64,000 bases of DNA, taken from the NCBI RefSeq assembly GCF_000005505.3, contig NC_016134.3:11390624-11454623 (forward strand), in the 5' to 3' direction. Below, piece by piece: positions 32,404 through 41,771 of this stretch (its first letter is position 1; the number at the start of each line of letters is the position of its first letter). The translations under genes were made by a program, and so were the position numbers. Source of the stretch: Brachypodium distachyon (taxonomy: Eukaryota; Streptophyta; Magnoliopsida; Poales; Poaceae). The notes beneath the pieces are model-generated. The model saw only the letters and a list, made by a program, of their open reading frames with translations, made no database searches and was not told the origin of the DNA.

Positions 32404-35110
32404 ATGGAGAGAGTATCATTGCTATCTCCGGAAATTAAGAGTAAGCATTGGGCTGCTCGATTGGTGGCGCATCCTGGGAGTGTCGAGCTTCTTGTCACGC
32501 GCACTCCTAAGGAAAATTGGATGATGCACCCTGCCTGGATTCAGCGGTATTTATTCATTCATCCCTTGCATGTTCATTTTATTTATTCAACCCTTGCATT
32601 GTCCATTTTATTTATTCATCCCTTACATGTCCATTTTATTTATGCAGTTTGAAGTGGGCTGACCTTTTACCTTTCGCACGACTTGTTGAGGCAGCTCGTG
32701 CAGAAATGGTAGAGGGCGAACGACAAGGCTTCAACTCTACACGGCCTACAAATTGACCACTCGTTGTTGAGCTGCTTAGTGGACAGATGGAGGTCCGAGA
32801 CACACACGTTTCACTTTCGCTGGGGAGAGATGGCTCATACTCTCCAGGATGTGTCGATGTTGCTGGGACTACCATTGGTGGGTGATCCCATAGGACCGTT
32901 GCAGGCACCAGCTGATTGGCAGGAGGGTATGGCACTACGTTTTCAAGCTGGGCCACTCACCTCGAAGGCTCACAGACCTAAGCTAGATTGGTTGCTCAAT
33001 TACCAGGTTAGATCGATGTGTTTTAAGTTAATATATCTAAGAGCGTACCTCTTATACTTGCATGGGTTTACTAACACTTGGTTTTTGTTGCATGCAGATT
33101 CAGAAGTTTGGGTATCCAGAGACCCAAATGACTGAGCCTCAGATCACTCGGAGCCTTGAGGCATATATAATGTGGCTTCTCGGGAAGGTGATGTTCACCG
33201 AGAACCATGTCACCACCATTAGCACGCACTACATCCCTATTGTAGTGGAGATCGCGAATGCAACTTGTGGTGACGACATCACACAGAGGAGTTGGGGTTC
33301 GGCTGTCTTAGTGGCTACGTACCGAGGTATGTGCAACGCTTGCCAGCTTGCGTCGCCCAAATCAGCCCTGCTTGGATGTCCTTTATTGTTGCAGCTGTGG
33401 TCATGGGAGAGGTTTTCTATCAGCCGACCAGACGTTACGGGTGATCACCCTAACCCTGAACAGGAGTTGTTTGACTTAGAACACATCGACCTGCCTACTT
33501 TCGCGACAATTTAGACACGTAACAAGGTATGTCGAATGTAAAATTTATACATTAGTTTACATAAACCATGAATGAAGCTAATTTCTTTTTTTTACAGAGA
33601 AGCTTTGCACACGATCAGGTCAGGAATTGCTACCCATCATTCAACGAGCAGTTCGACGTGTTGCACTCTGAGGCGGTTGTCTGGGAGCCGTACACACAGG
33701 ACGCCATCGATCTTAGATATCCTGGCGGGATGTCCATGGTCTGCACGAGAGATTACGCTTACTGGATGACAAAATCAAAGATCATCTTCGACGTCTGCGT
33801 GGAGGAGATGGCCCAGCAGAGGGTCATGAGGCAGTTTGGGGCACGCCAGTTGGTCGTTCCTCCACCGACGGAGGATCCACTTCCACCGATCGTTCACAGG
33901 TATGTACAGTTCTACAATTTATGATTGTCGTCCAGAATTGTCCATAATTTAATTGTTCAACACACAATGCGATCTCAGGTTACCAGGAAGGGAAGTACCA
34001 AGACCCGGACTCAGTGGCTGCAGAGGGTTCTGACGTACGTCACAGAGTGGGAGACTGCGACGACATGGGTTTGGCCATTGGAGGCCTTTGATCTCGATCT
34101 ATTCAACGGCTATTTGCAGAGGTACATGACAGCTACCCGATTGAGCATCATTCAACACTCTCACCCCCAGGAGATAGCCGAGCCGAGTTTGCAAGATATG
34201 TACCCTAGCCAGTCTACTTCAGGCTCTAGACAGCACGTGGTAAATATTTTCTCTTAACATAATGCATGTGTTTGTTACGTACTTTGCCATATATATGTAA
34301 TGCTCTTTGTGCCAATTGCAGGCTCAGTTGACACAGGATTTATAGGGTGAGTTCGCTGCGTATGGACGTTCGCTTTCGACCGGTCCACTTCTATTACCAC
34401 GGGAGCCGCACCAGTCCTGGCTAAGACGAATGGAGGAGAAGCTACGCTCTGTTTACGCGGCTATCACGTGCACCCGCACTTCGGACGTCGTTCCCCACCA
34501 GGCATCCTTACGGCCCCCGCGTCCCTCCACGCACCAGCGGCGGCCACGTCAGCAGGAACCACCGCACCTCCGACACTACCCGTGTCCACGTCTACCAGAG
34601 CAGTCGACGCCCAGGCCACCACCTCCTAAGCAGACTGGAGGTTCATCGTGGCACCAGCCGCAGTCTTCTTTCGACTATTGGCAGCAGCAGCAGCCCACTT
34701 TTCAGGCTGGAGGTTTGGTGTGGCAGCACCAGCAGAGTCCCATGATGAACTTTGAGTTTCATCCACAGACCCAGCCACAGGGTATGTATATTTCTATCTA
34801 TTGTGTTCATTACCATGAATGCTACACAATTCTAATGCTAAGTACTTTCCCACATGCAGGAGCCTACGGGCATCAGTCGTTGTTGTCCGAACCCTCGTGG
34901 GGTAGTGAGCAGGATCACGCTCAAGGAGAGGACTATTCTGTCCAACACGGCTGGATGTTTAATACTCCGCCACCAGACCCCACACAGGAGGATACACAGT
35001 ATCGCGAGGATGGGTCCGTGATTCCTCCGCGCAAGGTTGTGCGACCTCATAGCTATGGCTGGACCACGCCACAGGCACCCCCGGAACGCCGTCCCAGACG
35101 CCGTGCCTGA
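32404..35110 (+). pseudogene. MAIN-like plant mobile domain (aminotransferase-like) gene in the MULE
   Basis: The ATG at 32404 opens MERVSLLSPEIKSKHWAARL. Likely exons are 32404-32546, 32648-33006, 33098-33526, 33598-33899, 33979-34239, 34322-34781 and 34860-35110, all with GT-AG borders. The plant mobile domain is clear (LSCLVDRWRSETHTFHFRWG, EMAHTLQDVSMLLGLPLVG, then RWRS-type and LLGKVMF stretches). The C-terminus is Pro/Gln-rich. Defects: a frameshift near 32730, TAG at 33511-33513, TAG near 34343 and a probable one-base loss at the exon 5 acceptor. This domain is known both in host MAIN genes and on grass MULEs. The role in transposition is unknown. Confidence 0.8.
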
Positions 35111-35225
35111 TATTTGCATGTAGGACCTATGTATGAGACTTATTTCTACCTATGTATGAGACATATTTCTATCTATGTATGAGACAAATTTCTACCTATG
35201 TATGAGAGAGACATGTTACTATTTT
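35105..35225 (+). repeat. Short tandem repeat after the plant mobile domain gene
   Basis: Four copies of a unit like TATGTATGAGACATATTTCT, probably in the 3' UTR. Confidence 0.65.
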
Positions 35226-35342
35226 TCACATTCTTATTCAAGTTACATTTGCAAATAAAAAACGGTAGGACTGAAATACATATGCAGTAGAAAGACTGAA
35301 ACTAAAACCGACAACTTAAAATAAGATAACCTAACTCTAGTC

Positions 35343-35780
35343 CTACGAAGATGAAGAGCTCTTTCCCTTAGACGATGATGTGCTCTTTCCCTTCGACGGT
35401 GCAGTACTCTTCCCCTTGGACGATGAAGAACTCTTACCCGTTTTGCTTGGCATGAAGATATCTTCATCGGATTCCTCTTCTTCAACCCATAACAATGGAT
35501 GTTTTCTAGCCCATTGTAGGTATGACTCACTCTTACCTTGACTGTGCTTCTTCCACCTTTCGTGCAACCTTAGCAGTTCTTGCCGTATCTCTGCAGAAGT
35601 CCTCAATGGGAATCTGCACCTTCTTAATTGGTGGCCCAGCTCAGTTAGTAGGGTGTCACTACTAATGAGTTCGTCCCATGGAACTATCCTATTGTCTACC
35701 TTGATATCATCGGCTAACCACAATAGCCTCCGGGACATACCTGATCAAAATTTACGATCATCTGGGAAGCCGGACGACAT
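35343..35780 (-). pseudogene. Small basic Lys/Ser-rich protein gene in the MULE, early stop
   Basis: Likely start ATG at 35780 (MSSGFPDDRKF), followed by TGA (35747-35745) where a Trp codon probably stood, then S-G-MSRRLLWLADD and onward. The body is about 85 residues predicted helical (LLTELGHQLRRCRFPLRTSA, EIRQELLRLHERWKKHS), then acidic (VEEEESDED). The tail has four repeats of GKS-S/T-S/A-S/P-SK. A product could start at the internal ATG at 35738. TATA at 35827-35834. I do not recognise the family. The tail suggests a nuclear or nucleic-acid-binding protein, which is inference. Confidence 0.6.
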
Positions 35781-35826
35781 CTTCCCAGATGAAATGATGA
35801 GACTACACTTCAATACCATGGACGGT

Positions 35827-36002
35827 CTTTTATAGTTACAGAAGATACAAATAGGCGGAAAACGGTGGCGGGAGAACCAGGCGGGAAACAGTGGCGGGAA
35901 AACAAGGCGGGAAACGGTGGCGGGAAAACGAGGCGGGAAACGGTGGCGGGAAAACCAGGCGGGAAACGGTGGCGGGAGAATGAGTTTGAGAACCTATAAA
36001 TA
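35827..36002. promoter_or_regulatory. Bidirectional promoter with a 26-bp E2F-like repeat array
   Basis: 35853-35981 holds about five tandem units of AGGCGGGAAACGGTGGCGGG plus AAAACC. Each unit carries two GGCGGGAA-type sites, i.e. TTTCCCGCC on the other strand, the plant E2F consensus. The array is bracketed by a minus-strand TATA (TATAAAAG, 35827-35834) for the small gene and a plus-strand TATA (TATAAATA, 35995-36002) for the GRF-finger gene. This suggests S-phase-linked divergent transcription. Confidence 0.75.
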
Positions 36003-36070
36003 CCTCATCTCCGGTAGTCATCCAAGCATCTTTCCCACTACTGTTTTTTCCAATATTCCAGTGTCCCCCA

Positions 36071-36715
36071 ATGAGTTTGCCTTGCTCCGACCAAGGCGAG
36101 AGGCCGAGGAAGATGAAAGAAGCGATGTTGCCTCCGGGGGTGGAACATCTCAGGTGTTGGTGCGGCAATCTATGCAAACTGAAGGAGGTGACAGATTTTT
36201 CATATGTGCGAACTATGAGCATGATCCACCTGTCCCGGTTTCGCCGTACGACAAGCCTCCGGTAAGCACATATAGGTGTGCTTAAACATGTTGTGTGTGT
36301 CATATTCGATTTATTTGTAACATTAGGCTATGTTGTAGCCTCCTCCGCCCCTATGCATGTGGTACCGTTGGATTGACACGGAGATGCCAGATTGGGCGGT
36401 GGAACAGATTAACACAATGTCACGAAGTACATGGCAGCGTTTCCATGCGGAGGAGCGTGCGGCAAAAGCTGCAGCCCAGGAGAAAGAGGAGCAAGAGAGA
36501 GAGAGCTCAAAGAGCATAGGGAGGAACAATGTCGTTACTTTGATGAAGCACTGAGGAAAAACAGGGAGAAAGCGCTTCGCATGCAAGAGGACGAACGAAG
36601 GCTCAAGGATGCTCATGAGGCAGAAAGGGAGAGGCAAAGAGAAAGGGCCGCCGTGGCAAAGGCTGCACAGGAACGTGGCGATACGTCTGGAAAATGGCCT
36701 AAGTGGACTCAGTAG
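36071..36715 (+). pseudogene. GRF-type zinc finger/coiled-coil gene in the MULE
   Basis: The ATG at 36071 gives MSLPCSDQGERPRK, then the start of a GRF-type finger (CWCGNLCKLKEVTDF). The frame then changes, probably by a small deletion near 36190. It continues in another frame as RFFICANYEHDPPVPVSPYDKPP. Intron 36262-36338 (GT-AG). Exon 2 reads PLCMWYRWIDTEMPDWAVEQ, then a long charged coiled coil. An indel in a GA run near 36500 shifts the frame to ELKEHREEQCRYFDEALRKN and onward, ending GKWPKWTQ with a stop at 36715. GRF fingers bind nucleic acid. The role on the MULE is unknown. Confidence 0.75.
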
Positions 36716-36889
36716 TGCTTGTACTGTGTTTCAATTGTATTTGCAATCTTTAATTCTGTCCAATTGCGGTTGCCGTATTATCGAAGTATGTTAATTTAGT
36801 CGTGCCTTGGTTCCGTAACTAGCACATTGTCGATGTATGTTAATTTATCTAAGTTGTCAAGTCTTTTAGTTCAAAAAACCGCAAGGATT

Positions 36890-37230
36890 CGAGACAAAAA
36901 TTGGGCCTCGGCCGTGTATGCATTGGTCATGCAACCAACTAGCTTTGGCGAAGCTGATTAGTTCGAATCGGTTTTGGCGAAACCAACTGCATCCAGTTGG
37001 CCTGGCCGAAACCGACTGCTCCAGTCGGCCTGGCCGAAACCAACTAGGCTTCAGTCGGCCTGGCCACGGGACCCACGCTCTGCGTAGGGCCAGGCCCACT
37101 GGGCCTAATCGGCTTTGGCCAAACCGACTGGACCCAATCGACCTGGGCCAGGCCGAGGCCGTATTATTTTTGAAATTTTTGAAAAACGCGTATTATTTTT
37201 AAAAATGATTAAAAAAATCGTATTATTTAA
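36890..37230 (+). repeat. MULE right terminal inverted repeat and subterminal repeats
   Basis: Inverted partner of 28182-28440: GGCCGAAACCGACT-type repeats, then CGTATTATTTTT copies. Confidence 0.7.
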
Positions 37231-37539
37231 AAAAATTAGCCAAATTGTGGTGGGAGCTCACATCAGAGCGACGGTCCGTTACACGCCATCACAGAAATCC
37301 AACAACAGATTCGTTAAATCCTTTTCCTCTGGTGAGAGGATGATCTTGATGACTGCTGCCATGGCCGCAGGATTGAGTCGGAGTTTCACCTGTTTTCGAC
37401 TAACCTGAATTCGTCTGTTCACAACCGGTGGAAAATCTTAAGATCTTCTGGGTTTTTGAAGGCCATAAGATCTGACTGTATGGTTGCGATTTATACTTTT
37501 GGAATATTTGGAACGAGAGGAGCCCAAAGATTTTCACGA

Positions 37540-37735
37540 AGGAATCTCTTGCCCTTGAAGGTGTTTCTCTTCCCATTTCTAATGATCTCTACCACTGAAG
37601 AGATGCGTTTAGGGAGTAGTATTGGAGCTTTGCTACCATGGGGTTCGCGTCACTTTTCGTCTTGCCATTTTCGGCTTGTACAGTGTTCCCTCTACTTAAT
37701 GAAATAGCAGTGTTCCTGCTTTGCCCGTAAAAACA
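37540..37735 (+). mobile_element. Possible LINE 3' remnant
   Basis: CCCTCTACTTAATGAAATAG followed by a CTGC/GCCCG stretch and GTAAAAAC resembles the 3' tail of grass LINEs. No reverse transcriptase is preserved and limits are guesses. Confidence 0.3.
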
Positions 37736-37972
37736 ATCCTTTCCTCCGCATTTCTCTATTTCTTAATGTAAAGATAACTGACACCATGATTGTAAGTTGT
37801 CTTTTTTAAGGCATGGTTTTTGAAACTATGAAATATTGAATTTCATAACATGTACTATATACATACAACCATAACTGCTGCATCACGTGGGCCTACAAAT
37901 GGAAATCAACGGTTATGTTCTTCCACTTCTTGTCTGTGAGCTCTCAAATGATTATTTTAATTTAGCTCTCAA

Positions 37973-37994
37973 ATGTAATTTAGAGTAAACCAAC
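37973..37994 (+). other. Very degenerate miR2275-like site
   Basis: ATGTAATTTAGAG then TAAACCAAC, followed by AATAATTCTT...CAGGTTTGTGAG, a tract also seen after the unit 14 site. A TATATACA lies about 116 bp upstream. Probably a relic. Confidence 0.25.
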
Positions 37995-38245
37995 AATAAT
38001 TCTTCTATACGACCAGGTTTGTGAGCCGATAATTCTTCCACTTCTTGTTTTTAGTCTTGAGAGGTGACTCTTTTTAAACGTCTTAGGTGCTTTATGATTT
38101 CAACTCTCTTTTTTTGTCAAATTTCGTTAAATTTTGTCTAAACGGTCGAATTTTGTTTGAAAATTCAAATATTAGATTGTTAATTTCAGATGAATTTTTG
38201 TTCCGAAATTTGTCCCTTTCGTTAGCTCCCGATTTTTTTTGCAGA

Positions 38246-38360
38246 ATGAAACCAAAACCTCATGTCTCCACCATGGCGACGGTAGATCCTTTGGAATTCG
38301 AAGATCCATCATCTCTCACCCATCTCCTGGATTTCACTCCTGTGCATGCTTCCAGGATTA
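38246..38360 (+). pseudogene. Possible exon fragment of unknown gene
   Basis: The frame MKPKPHVSTMATVDPLEFED then PSSLTHLLDFTPVHASRIK is followed by a candidate GT donor (AAG|GTTCGTG). The text looks like protein, but I cannot name it and no second exon is found. Confidence 0.25.
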
Positions 38361-38638
38361 AGGTTCGTGATCTCTATTCCACGCATGCGAACCCTGTGTC
38401 CTCTTCTTGCCACTTTCACCTGGTTGCATCATTTGGCTGGCCTCCTTCCGATCATCAACACTGAATGTTTTTTTTTTCTTCTTCTTTTTTTTGCGGGGAA
38501 CAATCTCTCTGGAAGAGTTTTCAAGTTTACAGTTTGCTCCAAGGCAGTAGGTTTCTTGATTAACAAAAAGGGTGCTTTTGAATGCAATTTCTTCAAATGC
38601 TCCTTCTATATAATCTCACAAGGAACTTTCACTCTTGC

Positions 38639-38800
38639 AGAAGAGAAATTCTAATGTCATATTTGAGATGTTGAAGGAAACCGAAGCAAATACTATCTCT
38701 TGATACATGTGTTTTGTGTTACACAGGAAATGCTTGAGATTCCATTTTGCATTTATCCGTTGCACAGGAAATCGCAAATTCTCACATATACAATTAGTTC
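38639..38800 (+). ncRNA. PHAS unit 15 (family B), weak
   Basis: 38664-38685 reads TGAGATGTTGAAG then GAAACCGAA, with mismatches at three positions. TATATAAT at 38607-38614 is only 57 bp upstream, shorter than in sister units. The leader TCTCACAAGGAACTTTCAC matches units 16 and 17. Confidence 0.4.
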
Positions 38801-39359
38801 CAGATCATTCTAGAAGACTTGCTTTTTGTGAACTTTTGAAAACGCTTTTGTTCTAGGACCTAATCATCAAGCAAGCTTTAATTTATACATATAAATACGA
38901 GGACGAATATTTATTGATTTTGGAACCGATTACTGTGTGTGTACGTACAAAGATTGTATGCATAATGTTCTAAGAAATCAGAAACAGAAATGTTGGAACT
39001 CAACATTCTGAGTTTGTGAACTGAAGGATTCAGGTGTCGTTCTAGACAACATTGACAAGAGCTAAAGCTAACATGAACAAATAAGACATGTAGACATCGA
39101 ACTCGGCCCTGAAAAAATTGCTACTCCAAAAATTCAGAAATGCAGCTGCGCCGACGACCCCCACACAGTCACCCAGCCGTGCCACCATACCAACGGGGCT
39201 ATGTGGAACACAAAGGAGTGTCCTGATCATATCAATGCTTTAGTCCACCATATCAGCCATTTAAATTTGTGAACATTGTTAAAAGTTCCCGTAGACCCTG
39301 ATCATATCAATGCTTTAATACATGTCATGTTTTTATTGAATGGATCTGACATACTTTTT

Positions 39360-39548
39360 TTTACTGTAAATAACGCAATAAGCATGATCTACTACACTAA
39401 TTAAGGCCTCTCATGGTAATCAGATCTCTCATGCTTCAAGCATATGGGTGCGTGTAGCTGATTCACCAAAGCACATATGAGTATGATCGAGACTTAACAC
39501 CAGTTAATTATGATATGAATGGAAGTTACAATTTTTTCCCTCTATAAT
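39360..39548 (+). promoter_or_regulatory. PHAS unit 16 (family B) promoter module
   Basis: CAATAAGCATGATCTACTAC block, then CTCTATAATCTCAC. TATAAT is at about 39543-39548, 82 bp before the site. Confidence 0.5.
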
Positions 39549-39572
39549 CTCACCATGAACTTCACTTTCGTT

Positions 39573-39800
39573 CCTACCAAAGGGAGAAGATGAAACCCCG
39601 CAACAAAAGCTATATTAGTGTATTTGAGATATTGGGGCAAATCAAACTAAATGCTCTATGGTTCTGCATGCATATTTCAATAAACTAGGAATACTCTCGG
39701 CTTATATATAGCAAGATCCTTTGTTAACAGCTTTAGCTTTGTAAAATTATAAATGCAAGATCTTTTATCAGTGGGTTTGGCTTTGTAAAATTATGCAGCA
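39573..39800 (+). ncRNA. PHAS unit 16 (family B), putative phasiRNA precursor
   Basis: The site at 39625-39646 is TGAGATATTGGGG then CAAATCAAA. The 3' half of the miRNA pairs well and the seed half has mismatches. Predicted cleavage is between 39636 and 39637. The end is approximate. Confidence 0.45.
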
Positions 39801-40677
39801 AAATTGTTTGGTACGACATGGCCCTACATAATTACCTACCACAGTTACCCACCAAATTTTAGATATTTTAACCAACTGTATGGATAGCTTCCATATGAAT
39901 AGCTTCCAAATGCAAGAATCTAATCATGTCTTTCCGAGTGCAAGAATCTAATCTTGTCTTTCATTCATCATGAATCAAGTGATATATGGTGTAGCTTCTA
40001 TGATAGACATTTATCACTTGCACATGTATATTTACTCAGTTATGATAATTCTATTTCGGTTACAAATGAGATCACCAAATGATTTAAATTTACCACCTTT
40101 TTTTACAAGGTACGTAGGAGTTGTCCGACATTGCATTACTGTAGTTATTTACTTGTTAAGCTAACACACTTTGTGCCCGACCTTCAACATAAAAAAATAT
40201 CGGACCTCAAATGTGTTTGTGAACAGAAGGAGATCCTGAATACTTGTTCTTAAAATCCTAACAGAAACATTGCTATAAGTTGCAGGGTTGCACATGCCTA
40301 TGTTTTAGTGCACAATGCATATCCTGCAGCTGGTGGTATTTATTTTGACATGAGCTAACATACAGTTAACTCTTTTGCATTATAGATGATACAGTAAGCA
40401 TGATCTGCACTGAGTACTCCTTTATTTCTAGCGGACCTATTCTTGTACGGAGTAGTAAGATTTGTAAATTATAAATACAAGACAGAATATTTCTTGATTT
40501 TAGAACGATTTTTTTCGGAATTAAATATATATACAATGTTCTGAGAAATCAGAAACATACTCGGAACTCAGCATTCTGAGTTTGTGAACTGAAGGATCGT
40601 GTGTCTTTCTTGACAACATTGGCAAGAGCTAATGCTTTAATAGATGTCATGTTTTTGGTGAAGTGAAATGACACTTT

Positions 40678-40864
40678 TTTACTGTAGATAATGCAGTAAA
40701 CATGATGTTCTGCACTGATTAAGGCAAGACGTCTTCTGCGTCAAGTATGTGTGTGTACCTGATTCACCAGAGCACAAATTTAGTATGAGCAAGAGTGAAC
40801 ACCAGTTAATCATGACATGAATGGATGTTACAATTTTTTAGCTTGCTCCCTCTCTATATATAAT
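40678..40864 (+). promoter_or_regulatory. PHAS unit 17 (family B) promoter module
   Basis: CAGTAAACATGATGTTCTGC block, then CTCTCTATATATAATCTCAC. The TATA is about 83 bp before the site. Confidence 0.5.
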
Positions 40865-40886
40865 CTCACAATGAACTTCACTTTGG

Positions 40887-41140
40887 TCTTGCCAAAAGAA
40901 GCAGATGAATCAACACAAGCAAAACTATGTTCGTGCATTTTAGATATTGGAGCAAATCAAACTAAGTGCTCTATGGTTCTACATGTATGTTTCAATAAAC
41001 TACAAATGTCTCAGGTCTCGGATTACATAGTGCAAGATCCTTTGTCAACAGCTTCAGCTTTGTAAAATTAGAAGTGCAAAGTCATCTGTCAATGGCTTTG
41101 CCTTTGTAAAACCAGCAAAATGGTACAGTTCTAGTCGGCC
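40887..41140 (+). ncRNA. PHAS unit 17 (family B), putative phasiRNA precursor
   Basis: The site at 40940-40961 is TTAGATATTGGAG then CAAATCAAA. Predicted cleavage is between 40951 and 40952. The body repeats a CTTTGTAAAA-containing tract, also duplicated at 41100-41230. Confidence 0.45.
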
Positions 41141-41771
41141 CATGCCTTTTATCAACACATGCATGAGCTGTGGGGATAGTTCCATACCAAAGAAATTCCG
41201 AGTGCCTTTGTAAAACTACCTAGCAAAATGGTACAGTTCTATTCGGCCCATGCCTTTCATCAACACATAGATGAGCTGTGGGGATAGTTTCCATAAGAAA
41301 GAAATTCTGAGTGCAAGAAAGTCATCCCGCCTTCCATGGTGAATCAAGTGATATTGTGTAGCTTTTTGATGGAAATTTATCACTTGCACATGTATATTTA
41401 TTCGGTCTTTATGTTAAGATGAACAAGTACGAATGCAATCATCTAACAATTTGAAATAGTTTGCATAGATGAGCGCACCACTTTTTTTGTTTACAAGGTA
41501 AGTAGCAACTGTGTTAACACAACTTTGTGCCTGTGAACAAAAAATAATGTCGGAACTCAAATTTTAGTTTGTGAATAGAAGGAGAACAAGAGCACAGATA
41601 TAACTAATTTCCAGATAAAACAATCTATTAATAAGTTTTGGATAGTACATGACAACATTGAGAAGGCTAAAATGAAGCAGTAAGACAAGCAGACAACTAG
41701 CTCAGCAATAAAAAAACATTGGAATGGAGAAATCAACAAAAAAAAGAAGGAAAACAACAATTTAAAGAATG
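41141..41771. other. Spacer between family B and the aldo-keto reductase 3' end
   Basis: Contains a direct repeat (AGCAAAATGGTACAGTTCTA near 41115 and 41223, with about 70 bp of shared sequence) and a partial family-B copy. No gene supported. Confidence 0.4.

Larger units (their letters stand above)
28182..37230 (+). mobile_element. 9-kb Mutator-like element (MULE) with four genes
   Basis: The left end (TTAAATAATACGATTTTTTT, then AATCATTTT and AATAATACGG) is matched inverted at the right end near 37140-37230. Next to both ends lie GGCC-rich subterminal repeats (CAGTCGGCCTGGCCGAA-like; 28244-28440 and 36900-37160). CAAATTG occurs just outside both ends, but the exact boundaries and the 9-bp duplication are not certain. 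Inside, in order: mudrA-type transposase (+), MAIN-like plant mobile domain gene (+), a small gene (-) and a GRF-finger gene (+). Confidence 0.8.
38880..41060 (+). repeat. Tandem duplication of family B units (about 1.58 kb apart)
   Basis: 38880-39760 and 40460-41100 match throughout (CATTCTGAGTTTGTGAACTG, GAACACCAGTTAAT-like, TCTATGGTTCTRCATG, CAGCTTYAGCTTTGTAAAAT). A third, more degenerate partial copy runs from about 41545 toward the aldo-keto reductase 3' end. Confidence 0.7.
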
